Source of the DNA: Solirubrobacterales bacterium
Lineage (GTDB): Bacteria; Actinomycetota; Thermoleophilia; Solirubrobacterales; 70-9
Direction of reading: 5' to 3'
Assembly: GCA_016712175.1 (NCBI GenBank)
Contig: JADJRQ010000001.1
Span: forward strand, 1,302,001-1,366,000
DNA length: 64,000 nt
The notes under the pieces were generated by a model that searched no databases, was not told where the DNA came from, and saw nothing but the letters and a program-made list of their open reading frames with translations. The translations under genes were made by a program, and so were the position numbers. Positions within the stretch are counted from its first letter, which is position 1; the number at the start of each line of letters is the position of its first letter. Below are positions 8,477 to 18,003 of the stretch, piece by piece.

Positions 8477-9287
8477 GTGCGCATTCTGCTGACCAACGAT
8501 GACGGGATCGGTGCCCAGGGCCTTCAGACCATTCGCCGCCACCTTCGTGAGATCGAAGGAGTCACGCTCGACGTGATCGCACCTGACTCGAACCGTAGTG
8601 CCTCTGCCCGCAGCATCACAACCCGCTCGCCGTTGTCGGTCGAGCAGATCGAGTTCCAGGATGGCGACATCGGCCACGCGACGGATGGCACCCCGGTCGA
8701 CTGTGTCCGGTTCGCGGACGTGGGTCTGGTCGGGGACCGGCCCGACTTGATCGTCTCCGGCATCAACCACGGACTGAATCTCGGCGACGACGTCACTTAT
8801 TCGGGCACCGTCGCCGCGGCCCTCGAGGGCATCCTGCTCGGCATGCCCGGGATCGCGGTTTCGCAGCAGTCCGAAAACGGACACATGGGGTATTCACCGC
8901 AGCGTCATTACGACTTCGAGCTCGCGGCGAAATTCACGGCGGACACGGTTCGTGAACTCATGGATTCCCCGCTGCCGGGCGGGACCCTGCTCAACATCAA
9001 CGTGCCCGGCGCAGCGCCGGTGGGGGTAGACGTGACCAAGCTCGGCAAGCGCCTCTACCGTGACGAACTCCGGGAGGTCGAGCACGACGAGGAGACCGGT
9101 CGCAAGAGTTACCGGATCTATGGTTTCGAACCGGGGCTGCACGACGAAGAAGGAACCGACATCGGCTCGATCGCGCGCGACCGGATTTCGGGTGACGCCG
9201 CTGAACCTCGACTGGACCCACCACGGAGAACTCGAGGGACTCAGGCAGCGCGACTTCGAACGGGTTCTGGGCGCCGCGAAAGGGTAA
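8477..9287 (+). CDS. surE: 5'/3'-nucleotidase SurE, frameshifted near its end
   Basis: SurE is a metal-dependent nucleoside monophosphate phosphatase. The N-terminal TNDDG (residues 6-10) holds the metal-binding Asp pair; SNRSAS, GTPVDCVRF and SGINHGLNLGDDVTYSGTVAAA are family signatures. Near base 9190, GGATTTCGGGTGACG appears to have one extra G. After correction the conserved tail VTPLNLDWTH reads through to the stop at 9287. The start is GTG at 8477. ligA begins 11 bases later. Confidence 0.92.
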
Positions 9288-9297
9288 GGACCCGAAG

Positions 9298-11319
9298 TTG
9301 GCCGTCACTCCCGAAAAGAAGATCGCGAACCTCCGCGAGGAGTTGAACCACCACATCCTCCGGTACCACCAGGAGGATGACCCGGAGATCTCCGACGAGG
9401 AGTACGACAGCCTCTACGCCGAACTCGAGAAGCTCGAAGCGGAGCACCCGAACTGATCACCGGCGATTCGCCGACTCAGCGGGTAGGAGCCTCACCATCC
9501 TCCGGCTTTACCGGTCGAGCACGCGATCCCGATGCTTTCGCTGGCCACCGCGCGCACGGAGGAGGAGCTGGTCGCCTGGGAGAAGCGGATCCGCAACCAT
9601 CTCGCCAAGCGGGACATCGATGCGTCCGGTCTCACCTATGTGACCGAGCCGAAGATCGATGGCCTGGCAATTTCGCTGACCTACGAAAACGGGGTGTTCG
9701 TGAGGGGTGCGACTCGCGGCGACGGAAAGGTGGGCGAAGACGTCACCCACAACATCCAGACGATCGAAGAACTTCCAAAGGAGATCAAGGACGCACCGGC
9801 TCTGGTCGAGGTGCGGGGTGAGGTCTACATGCCACTCGCCGCATTCGCCGAGCTCAACCAGCGCCGGGTCGACGCCGACCTTCCCGCCTTTGCCAATCCG
9901 CGCAACTCGGCCGCCGGCTCGATCCGGCAGGTCGACCCCAGGGCGACGGCGGAGCGTCCGCTCTCGGTCTGGTCATACGCGCTCGGAACAACTGACGGAA
10001 TCCGCCGGCTGAACACCCACTTCGACGAAGTCCAGTGGCTGGCCGAGCACGGCTTCAAGACCAATCCCGACACGGCCCAGCACCAGTCGATCGAAGAGGT
10101 GCTCGAACGTTGTCACTGGTGGCTCGACAACCGCGACAAGCTCGACTTCGAAATCGACGGTGTCGTGATCAAAGTCGACCAGCTCAACCTCTGGAAGGAA
10201 CTCGGATCGGCCGGTCGTGAACCGCGCTGGGCGATCGCCTGGAAGTTCCCGCCGACCACGGCCACCACGAAGCTGCTCGAAATCGAATGGAACGTCGGCC
10301 GGACCGGCCACATGGTTCCCTGGGCCAAGCTCGACCCGGTCCGGGTGGGCGGGGTCACCGTGTCGAACGCCACCCTCCACAACGAGGAGGACCTCGAGCG
10401 GAAGGACGTCCGGGCCGGGGACACGGTCGTGGTCCTGCGGGCAGGCGACGTGATTCCGCAGGTGGTTTCGGCCCTGCCCCAGAAGCGCCCCAAGGACGCA
10501 GCGAAGCCATTGCCACCAACTCACTGCCCGGCCTGCGATACCGAAGTGGTCAAGCCCGAAGACTCGGTGTTTTCGATCTGCCCGAACCGCTCCGGATGCC
10601 CCGGCCAGATCTTCCAGCACATCAAGCACTTCGTCTCGCGTGGCGCGATGGACATCGAGGGGCTGGGGGAAAAGCAGGTCCACCGCTTCCTCGAAGAGGG
10701 CCTGATCAGTGATGTGGCGGACATCTACAACCTGAAGCAGGAACAGCTCGAAGCCCTCGACCGGATGGGCGAAACCTCTTTCCGCCAACCTCATCGGCGA
10801 GATCGACAAGTCCCGGGAGCAGCCGTTCTCGAGAGTGCTCTACGCGATCGGCCTGCCCGGGGTGGGATCGGTCACGGCGGAGGCGCTGGCACTCGAGTTC
10901 GGCACGATCGACGCGATCCACGACGCCGACCCCGAGCGGATCGAAGGGACCGAAGGCATCGGCCCGATCATGGCCCGCCAGGTAAGTGAGTCACTGGGTG
11001 AGGAGCGGACCTGGCAGATCGTCGAGCGGCTGCGCGAGGCCGGACTGAAGGTGGAACTGGCCGAATCCGAGCGGCGGCAGGAAGGTGGGCCGCTGGAAGG
11101 CAAGACCGTCGTCCTGACCGGAACGCTGGAAGGGATGACCCGGACGAAGCCGGGGAGATGGTGAAGAAGGCCGGCGGCAAGGTGACCGGCTCGGTCTCGA
11201 AGAAGACCGACTACGTGGTCGCCGGCGAAAGCGCCGGATCAAAGCTGGAGAAAGCCGAAAAGTTCGAAATCCCTGTGCTCGACAAGGAGAGCTTTCTCGA
11301 CCTCATAGCTTCGCTATGA
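9298..11319 (+). CDS. ligA: NAD-dependent DNA ligase LigA, several frameshifts
   Basis: LigA seals nicks during replication and repair using NAD. All domains can be read if four indels are allowed: near 9450 (G lost in CCCGGAA), near 9517 (about two bases lost before GTCGAGCACGCG), near 10780 (extra T in CTCTTTCC) and near 11143 (G lost in CCCGGGACG). Visible parts are the Ia domain (SDEEYDSLYAELEKL), the KxDG adenylation motif TEPKIDGLAISL, the OB fold, a zinc finger (CPACDTEV ... CPNRSGCPGQ), HhH repeats and a BRCT domain (KTVVLTGTLEGM). The start is TTG at 9298. The 3' end overlaps dacB convergently by 17 bases. Since LigA is essential, sequence error is the likely cause. Confidence 0.93.
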
Positions 11320-12607
11320 GGTCCGCGATCTTGTCCTGGCCGCGATGGGCCGCATTCAAGTCACGGACGCCGTTCATCAGGATTGAGAAGGCGTACTTGC
11401 GTTTGCCGTTGAGGCAGTAGCCCGAGAGGGCGCTCACTCCGCTGATCGTGCCGGTCTTCGCGTGGCAATTGCCCTGGGCGGCGGAACCTCGCATGCGGTT
11501 CCTTAGCGTGCCGTCCCGCCCGGCGACCGGCAGTGACTTGACGAAAGGACCCGTTCGCACCCGGGCAAGCATCTTGACCGTGTCAGCGGCGCTCGCCCGG
11601 TTGGTGGAGGTCAGGCCGGACCCGTCGACCTGGTGGATGCTGGAACCGAGGCTGCGTGCGTAACGCTCGGTGACGATGGTCCCTGCCCTGGTGGATCCGG
11701 AGTTGCGGATCTTCGCCCCGAGGTTCTTCAGCAGCATTTCGGCGTAGAAGTTGTTCGAATCCTTGTTGGTCATGCGGGCCATCCAGGCCATGTTGGGTGA
11801 AGCCAGACGGGCGACGAGACCGTGCTTCATCGCCTTTTTCGGTGTCTTCTTCAGGGAGATGCTCCTGCGGACGTTGATCCCGCGCTTCCGGAGTTCGCGG
11901 GCCATGACCTGGCTTGCGAGCCTGGCCGGATTCGAACTGAAGCTGTTGAACGAGGTGCCGGTATACCCGGCGTTGAATGAAAGCCCCGACAGTGGACCCA
12001 CATACGGGCTTGTTGCGTATCCCGAATCGGGGACACCTCGGCGGGAGTCGAAGACGGTTTCGTCGCCGATAACCCGGCCCGTTATTCGCTTGATGCCGGC
12101 TTTCCGAACCTTGTATGCCAACTTCTCGACCGAAGCCCCCTCGCCGCCCGAGTAGGCGTTGAGGAAACGGCGCTGCCCGAAGCTCGGGTCGCCGCCGCCT
12201 TTCAGGTAGAGGTTGCCCCTGAGCACGCCTTTGCGGCTCAGCCGGCCGCTGGCGAAGACGCGGGTGCGGTACCGGTGGTTGGGGCCAAGACGACCCAGAG
12301 TGGTCGAGGTGGTGAAGATCTTCGTATTCGAGGCGAGCACTCTTTTCGAGCGCGAGTGGAGGCTGCAGATGGTCTTGCCGCTGGTCAGGTTCTTGACCCT
12401 CAAACCGGGAGCACTGTTACCGAAGCCGGCCAGCCGCTTCATGGCCGGACAGACATTGCTTGAACTGACCGCAGCTCCTTGAGCCATCCGGGGCGTGACT
12501 GCGGGACGGTCGGGATTCGGCAATGGCTTTGGGGTTGCGGCCAGTGAGGAGCCGACAGGCAGGGTCCCCAGGAGCATCGCGGCTAGAAAAACGGTCTTGA
12601 GATTCAT
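11303..12607 (-). CDS. dacB: D-alanyl-D-alanine carboxypeptidase / PBP4 (DacB family)
   Basis: A class C, low-molecular-weight penicillin-binding protein that trims or cleaves peptidoglycan cross-links outside the membrane. The three active-site motifs are present: SxxK in LASNTKIFT, SxN in KDSNNFYAE, and KTG in HAKTGTISG. The start MNLKTVFLAAMLLGTLPVG gives a signal peptide. The frame is open further upstream, but that would run into the divergent patatin gene. The 434 residues fit a PBP4 with its insertion domain reduced. The gene is divergent from the patatin gene across a 91-base promoter region. Confidence 0.9.
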   Translation of the reverse strand: MNLKTVFLAAMLLGTLPVGSSLAATPKPLPNPDRPAVTPRMAQGAAVSSSNVCPAMKRLAGFGNSAPGLRVKNLTSGKTICSLHSRSKRVLASNTKIFTTSTTLGRLGPNHRYRTRVFASGRLSRKGVLRGNLYLKGGGDPSFGQRRFLNAYSGGEGASVEKLAYKVRKAGIKRITGRVIGDETVFDSRRGVPDSGYATSPYVGPLSGLSFNAGYTGTSFNSFSSNPARLASQVMARELRKRGINVRRSISLKKTPKKAMKHGLVARLASPNMAWMARMTNKDSNNFYAEMLLKNLGAKIRNSGSTRAGTIVTERYARSLGSSIHQVDGSGLTSTNRASAADTVKMLARVRTGPFVKSLPVAGRDGTLRNRMRGSAAQGNCHAKTGTISGVSALSGYCLNGKRKYAFSILMNGVRDLNAAHRGQDKIADLIAKL

Positions 12608-12698
12608 TGTCTGTTGCAACAAGCGGCAGGAGCAGGGTAGCGGTGCGACCAGAAGTCCGCGGGGGCATGGTGCCTTACTTCGCTCTATCATTACCAGT

Positions 12699-13961
12699 AT
12701 GGGGAAAGTCGTAAATATCGAGGACTCCTCGAAACGACGTAAAGCCGGAAACCGAAAACGACCGCGACCGTCCAAGACGGCGCTAGTGCTCGGTGGCGGT
12801 GGCTTCAGTGGTGGCACCTGGGAGATCGGGGCGCTTCGGGCACTCGACCTGCTCGCTGTCAACAGCACGGTCAACGATTTCGACATGTACGTCGGCACCA
12901 GTGCCGGGTCCTTCGTCGGCGCGATGCTCGCCGCCGGAGTTACTCCGGAAGAGATGATGCGGGTCCTGACCGATGATGACTCTGCGCCAATCGAGCGGAT
13001 CAGCCAGGACGTCATGCTGCGTCCGAACTTCGCCGAGTACGCCCGTAAAGCGGTGAGCCTGCCGTGGCATGCTGTCGGCCTGGCCAAAAGCCTTCTGCCG
13101 CGAATCAAGGACGTCTCGATGATTGACATCGGTTACGGTCTCGCCGAGAACCTGCCCAAGGGCCTTTACAACAACGCCGGCATCGGCCGTTACGTACGCG
13201 AGGCCCTGGCGACCAAAGGCATCAACGACTCTTTCGACGCGATTCAGCGCGAGCTCTATCTGACCGCGACCGACCTCGACAGCGGCGAGCGCATCGTTCT
13301 CGGCGACCCCGACAATGGGTGGCCGAACGTTCCTGTCTCGAAAGCAGTCGAGTGTTCGACCGCCCTGCCACTTGTCTACGAACCGGTCGAGCTGAACGGA
13401 CGGACCCTGATCGACGGTGGCATCTACTCGACCACCAACGTCGACGTTGCGGTCGAACGCGGAGCGAAGTTCATCGTTGTGATCAACCCGATGGTGCCGT
13501 ACCAGAACGACCGGATCAGCGGCCTGTCGAAGGTTTCCGGCGGCAACGTGCGGCGGATCGCCGACATGGGCGTGCCGGCGATCGCCAACCAGGCATTCCG
13601 CCTGCTGCTACACAACCGGCTCAACCTCGCGGTCGAGACCTGGAAGGAGCGTTTCCCCGACGTCGACATCGTCCTGATCGAGCCCGAGCCCGATGACGAT
13701 CTGATGTTCGGCACTTCGATCATGGATTACTCACGCCGCCTCGACGTCGCGACCCACGGGTTCGAGTCAGTCACCGAGAAGCTGGCAACCGACTACACCA
13801 CCTTCAAGGAATCTGCCGAGAAGCACGGCATCGAGATCTCCGCGACCCGCCTGCGCAAGGTCATGCGCAAGGTGAAGGAGCAGGAAGACAGCGACGACTC
13901 AGTCTGGCGCCGGATCTTCGACCAGACCACGAGCACCCTGCTACGCCAAACCGGCGCTTAA
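12699..13961 (+). CDS. Patatin-like phospholipase
   Basis: A Ser-Asp dyad acyl hydrolase. The oxyanion loop GGGGFSGGTWEIG, the nucleophile motif GTSAGS and the dyad DGG in LIDGGIYSTTN are all present in the expected order. The ATG at 12699 precedes MGKVVNIEDSSKRR; upstream sequence in the same frame is unlike a protein. No signal peptide is seen, so a cytosolic or membrane-peripheral enzyme is likely. The 3' end overlaps the convergent acyl-CoA ligase gene by four bases. Released fatty acids could feed that ligase, though this is inferred from proximity. Confidence 0.9.
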   Translation: MGKVVNIEDSSKRRKAGNRKRPRPSKTALVLGGGGFSGGTWEIGALRALDLLAVNSTVNDFDMYVGTSAGSFVGAMLAAGVTPEEMMRVLTDDDSAPIERISQDVMLRPNFAEYARKAVSLPWHAVGLAKSLLPRIKDVSMIDIGYGLAENLPKGLYNNAGIGRYVREALATKGINDSFDAIQRELYLTATDLDSGERIVLGDPDNGWPNVPVSKAVECSTALPLVYEPVELNGRTLIDGGIYSTTNVDVAVERGAKFIVVINPMVPYQNDRISGLSKVSGGNVRRIADMGVPAIANQAFRLLLHNRLNLAVETWKERFPDVDIVLIEPEPDDDLMFGTSIMDYSRRLDVATHGFESVTEKLATDYTTFKESAEKHGIEISATRLRKVMRKVKEQEDSDDSVWRRIFDQTTSTLLRQTGA

Positions 13962-15751
13962 CTCGCGTAAAGCTCGTCGATCTCTTCGGCGTACTTTGAT
14001 GCCACAACCGGGCGCTTTATCTTCATGGTTGGCGTCAACTCTCCGCCTTCCTGGCTGAGGTCGGCAGGCAGGATCTGGAACCGCTTGACCTGTTCGACGC
14101 GGGCGAAGTGCGTGTTGACTTCTTCGATGTGTTTCTCGAGCTCGGCGCGGACGATCGGGCTGTTGGTCATCGAGCCGGATTCGTCGAGCGTTCCCTGCTC
14201 GGCGGCGAATCGCGTCAGCGCTTCCTGATCGAGCGTAATCAGCGCAACCAGATACGGACGGCGGTCGCCGACGACCACGCATTGCGAGACCAGCGGGTGC
14301 CGCTTGACCAGGGCTTCGATGTTTACCGGGGTGATGTTCTTGCCGCCCGAGGTGATGATGATCTCTTTCTTGCGGCCGGTGATGCTGACGTAGCCGTCGT
14401 CATCGATCGTGGCGATGTCACCGGTGTGGAGCCACCCGTCGATGACCGTCTCGGCCGTCGCTTCAGGGTTGTTGAAATAGCCCTGGAAGATGTTGGGGCC
14501 CTTGGCCAGCAATTCGCCGTCGTCGGAGATCTTCAGTTCGACCCCCGGCAGTGCCTTGCCGACGGTGCCGACCTTCATCGCACCGGGCAGGTTCGCGGTG
14601 CCGCCGGTGGAGGTTTCGGTCATGCCCCAGGCTTCGTAGATAGGAACGCCGGCGGCGTGGAAGAAACGGATGATTTCGGGATCGATCGGTGCGGCGCCGG
14701 TCAGGGCGAGCTTCAGGTTGCCGCCGAAAATGGCGCGGATCTTCTCGAAGACCAGCTTGTCGGCAAGCTTGTGCTTTCGAGCAAGGAGGAAACCAGGCTC
14801 TTTGCCTTTTGCCTTGACCTCGTTCACCTTCTTGCCGACCTTGATCGCCCACTTGAAGATCGCCGCCTTGGCACCTCCATCGGCGGTCGCCTGGGCGATC
14901 GCGGTGTCGTGGACCTTCTCGAAGATCCTCGGCACCGAAGGGAAGTTCTCGGGCTTGATTTCCGAGAGGCTGGGGACGATCTTGAGCTGGTCGCGCTCCC
15001 AGAAGGCGATGCGACCGCCAACGTCGAGCACGCCGTACTGGATCAGCAGCGCGAAGACGTGTGCGAGGGGGAGGAAGAGGAAGGTGGTTTCGCCACCACC
15101 GAGGATGGCGGCCTCCTGGGACATGTTGAGCATCGACCGATAGTTGCCGTGCGAAATGACACAGCCCTTGGGGGGTCCAGTCGTGCCCGAGGTGTAGACG
15201 ATCTTGCAGATGTCATCGGGGCTGACGCTCTGGTACCTCGCCGTGAAGTCGGCGGAGTTGCCCCTGGCACCGCGATCCTTGACTTCGGCCATTGAAATCG
15301 CGTCGTCGGCTTCGCCAACCATCATGATCACCTGCTCCAGCTTCGGCAGGTTGCCGCGGACCTCACGGACCTTCGCGAGCTGGGATTCGTCTTCGACGAT
15401 CACGACTTGGGCCCCACTGTGCTCGAGGACGTACTCGCATTCCCCGGCGGAATTCGTCTGGTAGATGGGGACCACGGTGGCACCGGCGGTCAGTGCCGCG
15501 AAATCGAAGAGCGTCCACTCCGGACGGGTATTGCCGAGGATCGAAACCACGTCTCCGGGGGTGATTCCGAGGTCGATCAGTCCGAGCGAGAGGTTCTCGA
15601 CCTGGGCCAGGACCTGACTGAAAGTCGAGGTCTCCCAGACGTCATCGTCGTTCTTGAAGAGAAAGGCGCCGTCATTCGGGTACGACTCTGCGGCGATTGG
15701 AAGCAGGTCGGCCAAAGTCTTGGAACGGCTGGACGTAACACTCTCAGGCAA
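13958..15751 (-). CDS. Long-chain fatty-acid-CoA ligase (AMP-forming)
   Basis: Activates fatty acids to acyl-CoA through an acyl-adenylate. The ANL superfamily motifs are clear: the P-loop-like YTSGTTGPPKG, the YEAWGMTET motif, GWLHTGDIATIDDDGY, and ITGRKKEIIITSGGKNI before the C-terminal domain. The 597 residues fit the FACL/FadD15 type. The start is TTG at 15751, with GAGAGGA a few bases upstream. The Nif3-like gene precedes it by 51 bases on the same strand. Chain-length preference cannot be read. Confidence 0.93.
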   Translation of the reverse strand: MPESVTSSRSKTLADLLPIAAESYPNDGAFLFKNDDDVWETSTFSQVLAQVENLSLGLIDLGITPGDVVSILGNTRPEWTLFDFAALTAGATVVPIYQTNSAGECEYVLEHSGAQVVIVEDESQLAKVREVRGNLPKLEQVIMMVGEADDAISMAEVKDRGARGNSADFTARYQSVSPDDICKIVYTSGTTGPPKGCVISHGNYRSMLNMSQEAAILGGGETTFLFLPLAHVFALLIQYGVLDVGGRIAFWERDQLKIVPSLSEIKPENFPSVPRIFEKVHDTAIAQATADGGAKAAIFKWAIKVGKKVNEVKAKGKEPGFLLARKHKLADKLVFEKIRAIFGGNLKLALTGAAPIDPEIIRFFHAAGVPIYEAWGMTETSTGGTANLPGAMKVGTVGKALPGVELKISDDGELLAKGPNIFQGYFNNPEATAETVIDGWLHTGDIATIDDDGYVSITGRKKEIIITSGGKNITPVNIEALVKRHPLVSQCVVVGDRRPYLVALITLDQEALTRFAAEQGTLDESGSMTNSPIVRAELEKHIEEVNTHFARVEQVKRFQILPADLSQEGGELTPTMKIKRPVVASKYAEEIDELYAS

Positions 15752-15802
15752 CGATGATCCTCTCGGGTGTGCTGCGTGGACTCAGATGAAAAACCTCTTA
15801 CA

Positions 15803-16564
15803 TCAAATCGGATTGGGCACGTCGATGAATTCGTGCCTGATTCCGAATCGGGCAGCCAGGTCGTCTCCCAGCCTTTTCACACCAACGGTCTCGGTCGCGT
15901 AGTGGCCTGCCGCGATGAAATGGATTCGGCCTTCCTGAGTGTCGGCCATGACGTGCTCGGAGGGCTCACCAGTCAGAAAAGCGTCAAGACCAAGCTCGAT
16001 TGCCGTATGAATATCGGAGGCGCCGGCGCCGGTGACGACGCCGATCGAATGGATCTTCGCGGGCCCTTCGGCGAAGACGAGCGGTTCACGGCCGAGTTCG
16101 CGCTCGACCCGGCTGACGAGCTCGACGGCCTCGATCCCTGCCTCTGACCGGGCGACTACGCCGATGTGCCGGCCCTTGGCCTCACCAATCAGGCCGGGGC
16201 CCGGCTCGAACCCGAGGAGCCTCGCGATCAGGGCGTTGTTGCCGATCTCGGGATGGCCGTCGAGCGGCAGATGGTACCCGGCGACGGAAAGGTCGTGGTC
16301 GAGGGCAGCCTTCAGGCGAGTCGCCATCGGCCGGCTCAGGCTGCGGGGGTGGAAGTCCCAGAAGACGCCGTGGTGGGTGATCAGCAGGTCGGACCCAAGT
16401 TCATTCGAAGCTTCGATCGAGGCCAGGTGGGCCGAAACGGCTGTAGTCACCAGCTCTACTTCGGGATTTCCGGGGATCTGGAGCCCATTCGGGCCGTAGT
16501 CACCGAAGGAGTCGATCTCGAGCAGGTCATCGCACCAGGCGATGACTTCTTCAAGGCTGGCCAT
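15803..16564 (-). CDS. Nif3-like dinuclear metal center protein (GTP cyclohydrolase I type 2 family)
   Basis: A 253-residue member of the Nif3/YbgI family. Metal ligands are visible in LLITHHGVFWD (His pair) and in AGHYATE near the C-terminus, with YHLPLDGHP between. The family is widespread but its true reaction is not settled. I took the ATG at 16564 (MASLEEVIAWCDDLLEI), since upstream residues are not family-like. It is head-to-head with the small gene at 16610. Confidence 0.88.
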   Translation of the reverse strand: MASLEEVIAWCDDLLEIDSFGDYGPNGLQIPGNPEVELVTTAVSAHLASIEASNELGSDLLITHHGVFWDFHPRSLSRPMATRLKAALDHDLSVAGYHLPLDGHPEIGNNALIARLLGFEPGPGLIGEAKGRHIGVVARSEAGIEAVELVSRVERELGREPLVFAEGPAKIHSIGVVTGAGASDIHTAIELGLDAFLTGEPSEHVMADTQEGRIHFIAAGHYATETVGVKRLGDDLAARFGIRHEFIDVPNPI

Positions 16565-16609
16565 CTCTCCAGAATAAGGAAAAACTGCCCGCCCCATAAA
16601 CTGTCGTTC

Positions 16610-16876
16610 GTGGCTGAATCCGATCCTTCCCCTCAAGTGCCGATCACTGACGATTCGTTCATCGAGTCGCTGATGGATACCGACCTCTATTCCATGGGGG
16701 CCTACTTCTCCGATACCAATCCTGAACTGGTTGACGAAGTGATCCGACGCAGCGTCGCGATCGAAGAGCGCGGTCTGCGCCGTTTCTCCGACGAAGAGGA
16801 CCTCGACATCGAAGAGACCTTCCGGACACTCTGGACCGGCCTGGCAGTCCGGTATTACAAATCCGTGGCTGGATGA
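16610..16876 (+). CDS. Small acidic hypothetical protein
   Basis: I do not recognise this 88-residue protein. It starts at GTG 16610 (MAESDPSPQVPITDDSFIESLMD), is rich in Asp and Glu, and is predicted mostly helical, with ERGLRRFSDEEDLDIEETFRTLW in the second half. It has no signal peptide or membrane segment. It overlaps the next gene by four bases (ATGA), so translational coupling is likely. Intact reading and this overlap support a real gene. Confidence 0.6.
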   Translation: MAESDPSPQVPITDDSFIESLMDTDLYSMGAYFSDTNPELVDEVIRRSVAIEERGLRRFSDEEDLDIEETFRTLWTGLAVRYYKSVAG

Positions 16877-17607
16877 GCGACGGCACTCACGAAGTGAGAC
16901 CGGGCACCAAGCGGCCCGGTCGGATCTGGATCGTGCTGGCCTTGACCCTGGCCGTGGTCGGGTTGATGGTCGGGCTCACCGGACTCTCCACCCAGGAGCC
17001 CGGAGGCGATTTCGAGAATGTGATCGGAGCGGGAGACAGCCAGCGCATCTTCGGCGGCGTTCGCCAGCTCGAAGACCGCCTCGGATCCGAAGACGCGCCA
17101 GTTGAAATCCAGTATTTCGTCGACGTCCAGAGTTCGACCTACAAAGACCAGTTCCTCGAGACGATCCCGCCCACCGTTAATACCGACGTCCGCAGCGGGG
17201 TTGTCCAGTTCCTCCTCCGCAACCGGTCACTCACCCAGAATGCGACGGAGCTGAGCTTCTACGGAGTCGAGGCCGCCGTCAAGCAGGGCTACGGTTGGCA
17301 GTTTGCCTACCTGATGGTGCGAAACCAGGAGGAGGCCAGGAAACATCGCCTCAACGAAGACTTTCTCGAGACTCTCGCCGGCGCGATTCCCCACCTCGAC
17401 CTGCCCCAGTGGAAAGAAGACTTCGACGAAGGAGTCAAGCCGGACAGCGACATGACCGCCGACCTCCAGGCCCAGGACGAACTGGCAATCAACGCCAAGA
17501 TCCGGGACGAACCGGCCTTCATCGTCGCCGGACCGAACGGCACCCGGATCCTTCAGGATGCTCCTGGCCTCGACCGCCTGCAGCTTGCAATCGATGAGGT
17601 TCGGTAG
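16873..17607 (+). CDS. Membrane-anchored DsbA/thioredoxin-like protein without CxxC
   Basis: The 244-residue protein has one N-terminal membrane anchor (about residues 18-40) and an exported DsbA-like fold. APVEIQYFVDVQSSTYKDQFLETI matches the family segment in which CxxC normally follows, and PAFIVAGPNG matches the cis-Pro region. The active cysteines are replaced by Ser and Tyr, so a thiol oxidase role is unlikely. A chaperone or binding function is possible. It is coupled to the preceding small acidic gene and ends 12 bases before tRNA-Pro. Confidence 0.65.
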   Translation: MSDGTHEVRPGTKRPGRIWIVLALTLAVVGLMVGLTGLSTQEPGGDFENVIGAGDSQRIFGGVRQLEDRLGSEDAPVEIQYFVDVQSSTYKDQFLETIPPTVNTDVRSGVVQFLLRNRSLTQNATELSFYGVEAAVKQGYGWQFAYLMVRNQEEARKHRLNEDFLETLAGAIPHLDLPQWKEDFDEGVKPDSDMTADLQAQDELAINAKIRDEPAFIVAGPNGTRILQDAPGLDRLQLAIDEVR

Positions 17608-17619
17608 GCTCGTTTTTCT

Positions 17620-17693
17620 CGGGGCGTGGCGCAGCCTGGTAGCGCGCACCGTTCGGGTCGGTGAGGCCCCCGGTTCGAATCCGGGCGCCCCGA
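17620..17693 (+). tRNA. tRNA-Pro (anticodon CGG)
   Basis: A complete cloverleaf can be drawn: acceptor CGGGGCG/CGCCCCG, D-stem GCGC/GCGC with loop AGCCTGGTA, anticodon stem CACCG/CGGTG with loop TTCGGGT, and T-stem CCCGG/CCGGG with loop TTCGAAT. The discriminator is A. The anticodon CGG reads CCG proline codons. CCA is not encoded. A terminator follows at 17729. Confidence 0.95.
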
Positions 17694-17728
17694 TGTAGAT
17701 GCCGCCTTGCGGCTGAAGGAGTTACGTC

Positions 17729-17760
17729 GAAAAGGCGCCCCAATGGGCGCCTTTTCTTTT
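17729..17760 (+). terminator. Rho-independent terminator after tRNA-Pro
   Basis: GAAAAGGCGCCC and GGGCGCCTTTTC form a twelve-pair stem around CAAT, followed by TTTT. It ends the tRNA transcript and possibly the upstream two-gene operon. Confidence 0.85.
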
Positions 17761-17806
17761 GCAGACTCGGTTGGCGGGTGGTTTCGCGGTGGCCTCTCCC
17801 CCCTGG

Positions 17807-17883
17807 CTTCGTCGACGCCGGGAATGTCAGCTCAAGTACCCGGGTACGATCGCGGACATTCCCGGCTTTACTCCTCGCCAGCC
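17807..17883. repeat. 77-base repeat with conserved ends, copy 2, enclosing a hairpin
   Basis: The ends CTTCGTCGACGC and TTACTCCTCGCCAGCC match copy 1 at 5050-5125. The centre here is an inverted repeat: GCCGGGAATGTC (17817-17828) pairs with GACATTCCCGGC (17855-17866), and the self-complementary TACCCGGGTA lies inside. Copy 1 lacks this stem, so the centre is replaceable while the ends are kept. Confidence 0.6.
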
Positions 17884-18003
17884 GCACCTAGGAGGCCACC
17901 GGACTCCACCCTCATTCGTTGACCTTTTCGCTTCGCTCCCGCGCTTTGCGCGGGTTGGCGGTTTACACTGTTTGACTAGGGAAGTCCGAAAGGGAAATTG
18001 TTT

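Larger units (their letters stand above)
17694..18003. other. 310-base intergenic stretch, no gene seen
   Basis: After the tRNA this region holds the terminator at 17729, the second copy of the repeat found at 5050, a small CCCGCGC/GCGCGGG hairpin at 17938-17954, and presumably the promoter of the propeller gene starting at 18004. Open frames here have no protein character. Confidence 0.6.

Noticed and set aside
14108..15295. Plus-strand open frame of 395 codons
   Set aside because: It lies wholly antisense to the acyl-CoA ligase, whose motifs are unmistakable. Long antisense frames are expected at this GC content.
17620..17883. Integration site at the tRNA-Pro gene
   Set aside because: The nearby repeat does not duplicate the tRNA 3' end, and no integrase gene or second tRNA fragment is present in the window.
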